Assembly (NCBI RefSeq): GCF_029870285.1
Contig: NZ_JACSYA010000022.1
Span: forward strand, 23,010-87,009
DNA length: 64,000 nucleotides
Source of the DNA: Delftia sp. PS-11
GTDB taxonomy: Bacteria; Pseudomonadota; Gammaproteobacteria; Burkholderiales; Burkholderiaceae_C
Reading direction: 5' to 3'
Shown here: positions 60,491 through 64,000 of the stretch, piece after piece
How positions within the stretch are numbered: position 1 is the first letter of the stretch
Layout: every line of letters begins with the position of its first letter
Position numbers and translations under genes: made by a program
Notes under the pieces: generated by a model
What the model saw: only the letters and a program-made list of their open reading frames with translations
The model's database searches: none
Told to the model about the DNA's origin: nothing

Positions 60491-61450
60491 ATGACTGTGG
60501 GCAAGACGGGTTATTTCACCCATAGGGAATGCTGGCGGCATGAAATGGGGCCGGGGCATCCCGAGTGCCCGGCACGGCTCGATGCCATCGAGGACCGGCT
60601 GCTGGTAACGGGTGTGGGCGATGCGCTGGAGCGCTATGACGCGCCGCAGGCGTCGCTGGCGGATATCGAGCTGGCGCACGACCGCATGCATGTGGCGGCG
60701 CTGCAGGGGCTGACCCAGCGATTGATCGAGGAGCAGCAGGCTGGCGGGCCTGCATATTCGCAGATCGACACGGACACCTCGATCAACAGCCATACCTTCT
60801 CTGCGGCCCTGCATTCGGCGGGGGCTGCTCTGGCAGCCGTCGATGCCGTGATGGCCGGCGAGCTGGAAAACGCCTTCTGCGCCGTGCGCCCGCCAGGCCA
60901 CCATGCCACGCGCCATCAGGCCATGGGTTTTTGCTTCTTCAACAATGTGGCCGTGGCGGCCCGGTACGCCCTCAGCCGCCACCATCTGCGGCGCGTGGCC
61001 ATCGTGGACTTCGATGTGCACCATGGCAACGGCACCGAGGACATTCTGGCCGGTGACGAGCGCGTGCTCATGTGCGGCATCTTCCAGCATCCGTTCTATC
61101 CGTTCTGCGGCGACCACGATCCTGCGCCCAACATGGTCAATGTGCCCGTGGCGGCCTATACCAAGGGCATGGATATCCGCGAGATCGTCGAGATGATGTG
61201 GATTCCGCGCCTGGAGGCCTTCAAGCCCGAGCTGATCCTGATCAGCGCGGGCTTCGATGCCCACCGTGACGATGACATGGGACAGCTGGGCATGACCGAG
61301 CAGGACTTTGCCTGGATCACGATGCGCGTCAAGGATATCGCACGCCGTTTCGCCAAGGGACGCATCGTCTCCTGCCTTGAGGGCGGCTATGTCATGGAGC
61401 CGCTGGCGCGCAGCGTGGAGGCCCATGTGCGCGTTCTGGCCGACCTGTGA
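60491..61450 (+). CDS. histone deacetylase-family (class II/AcuC-like) hydrolase
   Basis: 319 residues. RPPGHHATRHQAMGFCFFNN gives the catalytic His pair, VDFDVHHGNGTEDIL the zinc-binding Asp and His, and ISAGFDAHRDDDMGQLGMTE the second zinc Asp. SCLEGGYVMEPLARSVEAHV closes the fold. Bacterial members deacetylate small acetylpolyamines or acetylated proteins such as acetyl-CoA synthetase. The N-terminus reads YFTHRECWRHEMGPGHPECP, typical of the family. The next gene starts 21 bases after its stop, so the two may be co-transcribed. Confidence 0.94.
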   Translation: MTVGKTGYFTHRECWRHEMGPGHPECPARLDAIEDRLLVTGVGDALERYDAPQASLADIELAHDRMHVAALQGLTQRLIEEQQAGGPAYSQIDTDTSINSHTFSAALHSAGAALAAVDAVMAGELENAFCAVRPPGHHATRHQAMGFCFFNNVAVAARYALSRHHLRRVAIVDFDVHHGNGTEDILAGDERVLMCGIFQHPFYPFCGDHDPAPNMVNVPVAAYTKGMDIREIVEMMWIPRLEAFKPELILISAGFDAHRDDDMGQLGMTEQDFAWITMRVKDIARRFAKGRIVSCLEGGYVMEPLARSVEAHVRVLADL

Positions 61451-61470
61451 CCTCACTGAAGGAGCCCGCG

Positions 61471-62274
61471 ATGCACACTGACAACGTTTCTGGCGAGGCC
61501 CTGGTGGACGTGCGGCGCGATGCGCGGGGCGCCGTCTGGCTCACACTCAACGATCCGCAGCGCTTCAATGCGCTGGGCGAGCAGATGCTGTCCCAGCTGC
61601 AGCAGGCGCTGGATGCCGTGGCGCGCGACGCGTCGGCGCGCGTGGTCGTGCTGGCCGCTGCCGGCAAGGCATTCTGCGCCGGGCACAACCTCAAGGACAT
61701 GGCGGCCCATCCGCAGCTGGCCTACTACCAGGCGCTGTTTGCGCAGTGCAGCCGGGTGATGCTGAGCATCCAGCAACTGCCCGTGCCCGTGATTGCGCGT
61801 GTGCAGGGCATTGCCACGGCGGCAGGCTGCCAGCTCGTGGCCCAGTGCGATCTGGCCGTGGCCAGCGAACAGGCGCGCTTTGCCACCAGCGGCATCCACT
61901 ATGGCCTGTTCTGCGCCACGCCCAGCGTGCCGCTGGTGCGCAATGTGCCTGCCAAGCAGGCCATGGAAATGCTGCTCACGGGCGACTTCATCGACGCGCG
62001 CCAGGCCTTGCAGCAGGGGCTGCTCAACCGCGTGGTGGCCGAGGATGCGCTGGACGATGCCGTCGAGTACTTCGTGCAGTCCATTGTCAGCAAGCCCCGC
62101 GCAGCCGTGGCCATGGGCAAGGCCCTGGTCTACCGCCAGCGGGAAATGGGCACCGAGGCGGCCTACCAGCTGGCGGGCCAGACCATGGCTGCCAACATGA
62201 TGGATGCCGACGCCCAGGAAGGCGCGCAGGCCTTTGCGCAAAAGCGCCCGCCGGTCTGGAAGCAGGGCTCCTGA
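61471..62274 (+). CDS. ECHDC3-like enoyl-CoA hydratase/isomerase homologue
   Basis: 267 residues from the ATG at 61471 (GAAGGAG upstream; a GTG at 61447 is less likely). The crotonase fold is clear: VVLAAAGKAFCAGHNLKDMA (oxyanion hole and CoA site) and GIATAAGCQLVAQCDLAVAS. The two catalytic Glu of classic hydratases are replaced: Gln in GCQLVAQCD, and no Glu in FATSGIHYGLFCATP. The sequence follows the human ECHDC3 pattern, including the C-terminal AFAQKRPPVWK. Hydratase activity is doubtful. It may be co-transcribed with the deacetylase-like gene. Confidence 0.9.
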   Translation: MHTDNVSGEALVDVRRDARGAVWLTLNDPQRFNALGEQMLSQLQQALDAVARDASARVVVLAAAGKAFCAGHNLKDMAAHPQLAYYQALFAQCSRVMLSIQQLPVPVIARVQGIATAAGCQLVAQCDLAVASEQARFATSGIHYGLFCATPSVPLVRNVPAKQAMEMLLTGDFIDARQALQQGLLNRVVAEDALDDAVEYFVQSIVSKPRAAVAMGKALVYRQREMGTEAAYQLAGQTMAANMMDADAQEGAQAFAQKRPPVWKQGS

Positions 62275-62384
62275 CCGGGGACCTTGCCGGTGCCTGTCGC
62301 TGCGGCGGCGGGGCACCCCAGCGGGCAGCGAATCTGCGCGATGATGTCGGCCTCGCGCCAGCCATGGCGCACTGACCCGCACCC

Positions 62385-63665
62385 ATGGACATCTTCGACA
62401 AGCTCCTGCATGACTTCCAAAGCTCCAGCGCCTGGCTGGAGTTCTCCGTACTGATCGGCTGCCTGCTGCTGGCCTACGCCGCCATGCGCGGCTTGCAGGC
62501 GCATATGGGCCCCTGGGACGAGGCCAGGCCTTCGGTATGGATCGGGCGCCATGCCATGGATGGCGCCCTGTTTCCGCTGCTGGCGCTGGCACTGGTCTTC
62601 ACGGGCCAGGAGATCCTGGTGCGCTTTTCCCCGGTATTCTGGCTGCGTGTGGCCGTATCGCTGCTGGTGTCGCTGTCGGTGATCCGCTTTGTGGCGCGCG
62701 TGCTCAGCCGCACTTTCCCGGACTCCACGGTTGTGCGGCTGATCGAGCGCATTGTTTCGTGGCTGGCCTGGGGCGCTGCCGTGCTGCACAGCATTGGCCT
62801 GCTGCCGCAGGTGCTGGATGAACTGCAGGCCCTGCAGTTGAGCATCGGCAAGACGCCTGTCAGCCTGCTCAACCTGATCGAGGGCACGCTGTCGGCGGGC
62901 CTGATGATGGTGGCTGTGTTGTGGCTGTCCACGCTGCTGGAGCAAAAGCTCATCAACCCGTGGGTCAGCGATCTGTCCATGCGCAAGGTGGCCATGAACC
63001 TCATGCGCAGCCTGCTCATTCTGGTGGGCCTGCTGGTGTCACTGTCCATGGTGGGGGTTGACCTGACGGCGCTGTCTGTCATGGGCGGCGCCCTTGGCGT
63101 GGGCCTGGGCTTTGGCATGCAAAAGATTGCCTCCAACTACGTCAGCGGCTTTCTGGTGCTGATAGAGCGTGCGCTGCGCATTGGCGACAACGTGCGCGTG
63201 GACGGCTTCGAGGGCCGCATCACCGATATCCGCACGCGCTACACCGTGATCCGTGCATCGAACGGGCGCGAATCCATCGTGCCCAACGAGAGCCTGATCA
63301 CCCAGCGGGTGGAAAACCTCACGGGCTTCGACAGCCGCTTCGGCCTGTCCACGACCATCGTGGTGGGCATGGACAGCGATGTGGACCAGGTGCGCTCCAT
63401 CCTGCTGGCCGCAGCCTCCTCCCAGCCCCGTGTGCTCGATACGCCCGCGCCCTCGGTCAATCTGGTCGATTTCGTCGAGCATGGACTGCAATTCAGCCTG
63501 GGCTATTACATCAATGATCCCCACAACGGCCAGGCCAATGTACGCTCGGATGTCAATCTGGCCGTGCTGCGTGGCCTGCGGGAGGCGGGCATCAGTCTGC
63601 CAACGCCCAGGCCGATGGCGCCTATCGCCGAGCGCGTGGGGTCGGTGTCCGAGAAAAAGGGCTAG
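62385..63665 (+). CDS. MscS-family mechanosensitive channel
   Basis: 426 residues. Six or so N-terminal helices ([20 protein letters not shown], then several more) precede the pore helix [20 protein letters not shown] and the MscS beta domain [20 protein letters not shown], then [20 protein letters not shown] and a cytoplasmic alpha-beta domain. It is longer than E. coli MscS (286) because of extra helices, as in YnaI/YbdG types. Role: solute efflux on hypo-osmotic shock. It is 110 bases from the previous gene and has 209 bases to etfB. Confidence 0.94.
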   Translation: MDIFDKLLHDFQSSSAWLEFSVLIGCLLLAYAAMRGLQAHMGPWDEARPSVWIGRHAMDGALFPLLALALVFTGQEILVRFSPVFWLRVAVSLLVSLSVIRFVARVLSRTFPDSTVVRLIERIVSWLAWGAAVLHSIGLLPQVLDELQALQLSIGKTPVSLLNLIEGTLSAGLMMVAVLWLSTLLEQKLINPWVSDLSMRKVAMNLMRSLLILVGLLVSLSMVGVDLTALSVMGGALGVGLGFGMQKIASNYVSGFLVLIERALRIGDNVRVDGFEGRITDIRTRYTVIRASNGRESIVPNESLITQRVENLTGFDSRFGLSTTIVVGMDSDVDQVRSILLAAASSQPRVLDTPAPSVNLVDFVEHGLQFSLGYYINDPHNGQANVRSDVNLAVLRGLREAGISLPTPRPMAPIAERVGSVSEKKG

Positions 63666-63830
63666 GATTTGTTCTAAGTGGATACCCTGATTTTCCCCCT
63701 TTCCTCTGGGTCAAATCACAGGGTCCATGCTTAAAATGGCACGGTCGTTCGTTTTTGTGCGCACATGTGCTGGCAGCGGCTGCCAAGGATTCCTGTCACA
63801 GCTGCTGCAGTGCCGCATACAATGAATCCG

Positions 63831-63842
63831 GTTTACGTAAAC
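63831..63842. promoter_or_regulatory. palindrome upstream of etfB
   Basis: GTTTACGTAAAC is a perfect 12-base palindrome, 32 bases before the etfB start and continued by GTCAATC. It resembles binding sites of MerR/LiuR-type regulators of acyl-CoA and branched-chain catabolism (recalled motif, low certainty). The 209-base gap also contains a GGCACGGTCGTTCG element near 63749. Confidence 0.5.
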
Positions 63843-63874
63843 GTCAATCTATCAATCAATCAGGAGCCGCTGCA

Positions 63875-64000
63875 ATGAAGGTTTTGGTCCCGGTCAAGCG
63901 CGTGGTGGACTACAACGTGAAGGTCCGCGTGAAGTCGGACGGCACGGGTGTGGACATCGCCAACGTCAAGATGAGCATGAACCCCTTCGACGAAATCGCT
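63875..64000 (+). CDS. etfB: electron transfer flavoprotein subunit beta (N-terminal part, cut by window end)
   Basis: 42 codons to the window edge: [20 protein letters not shown] followed by [20 protein letters not shown]. The motif [19 protein letters not shown] and the N-P-FDE core identify EtfB. It accepts electrons from acyl-CoA dehydrogenases together with EtfA and passes them to ETF:ubiquinone oxidoreductase. CAGGAG lies nine bases upstream. The etfA gene is expected just to the right. Confidence 0.95.
   Translation, partial: MKVLVPVKRVVDYNVKVRVKSDGTGVDIANVKMSMNPFDEIA

Overview
The window is a dense, GC-rich stretch of bacterial chromosome with short intergenic gaps and many 4-base ATGA start/stop overlaps. 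Two Bug/TctC-type periplasmic receptors, several LysR regulators next to catabolic genes, rpsU beside a GatB/YqeY gene, and a moxR-DUF58-transglutaminase block suggest a betaproteobacterium, most likely Comamonadaceae (Delftia/Comamonas-like). This is inference from gene content, as no rRNA gene is present. I saw no tRNA, rRNA, CRISPR array, insertion sequence or prophage.

Layout. 1-2.9 kb: a family III CoA-transferase (cut by the window edge) and a CitE-like lyase, divergent from a LysR gene. 2.8-6.2 kb: a large MscK/KefA-type mechanosensitive channel. 6.5-11.4 kb: the prkA-yeaH-spoVR stress operon, then a DMT exporter. 12.5-15.0 kb: a Fur box and a three-gene membrane operon linked to iron uptake (DUF3649, PepSY, DUF3325), closed by a strong terminator. 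15.1-24.2 kb: a seven-gene acid-sugar catabolic operon (two Bug receptors, UxaA-type dehydratase, aldehyde dehydrogenase, beta-propeller protein, D-2-hydroxyacid dehydrogenase, HpaI-type aldolase) divergent from a PcaQ/GbpR-like LysR gene. 24.4-34.0 kb: two metallo-beta-lactamase-fold proteins, a methyltransferase with a divergent HxlR regulator, glutathione reductase, a PhoD phosphatase, and a tartrate/malate dehydrogenase with its LysR gene. 34.0-39.7 kb: YqeY, rpsU, a YhiN flavoprotein, a thioesterase and a BvgS-like hybrid kinase.

39.9-52.8 kb is the best-resolved system: nitrate assimilation. One operon holds an FAD electron-transfer subunit, nasA, ybiB/trpD2 and cobA (siroheme). A second holds the nitrate transporter nrtA and its permease and ATPase. 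Both leaders carry, in the same order, an NtrC-type site, a sigma-54 promoter, a hairpin whose hexaloop has A at position 1 and G at 4, and an intrinsic terminator in front of the first gene. A NIT-ANTAR antiterminator gene (nasR) lies just upstream of the transporter operon. The sequence therefore supports general nitrogen control of initiation plus nitrate-sensed antitermination at both operons. A PAS-containing chemoreceptor is divergent from the nas operon. No nitrite reductase gene is in the window.

52.9-64 kb holds housekeeping and envelope genes: a CBS protein, tsaD, hsp20, mltB, tgpA-DUF58-moxR, a class II deacetylase-like protein, an ECHDC3-like hydratase homologue, an MscS channel and the start of etfB.
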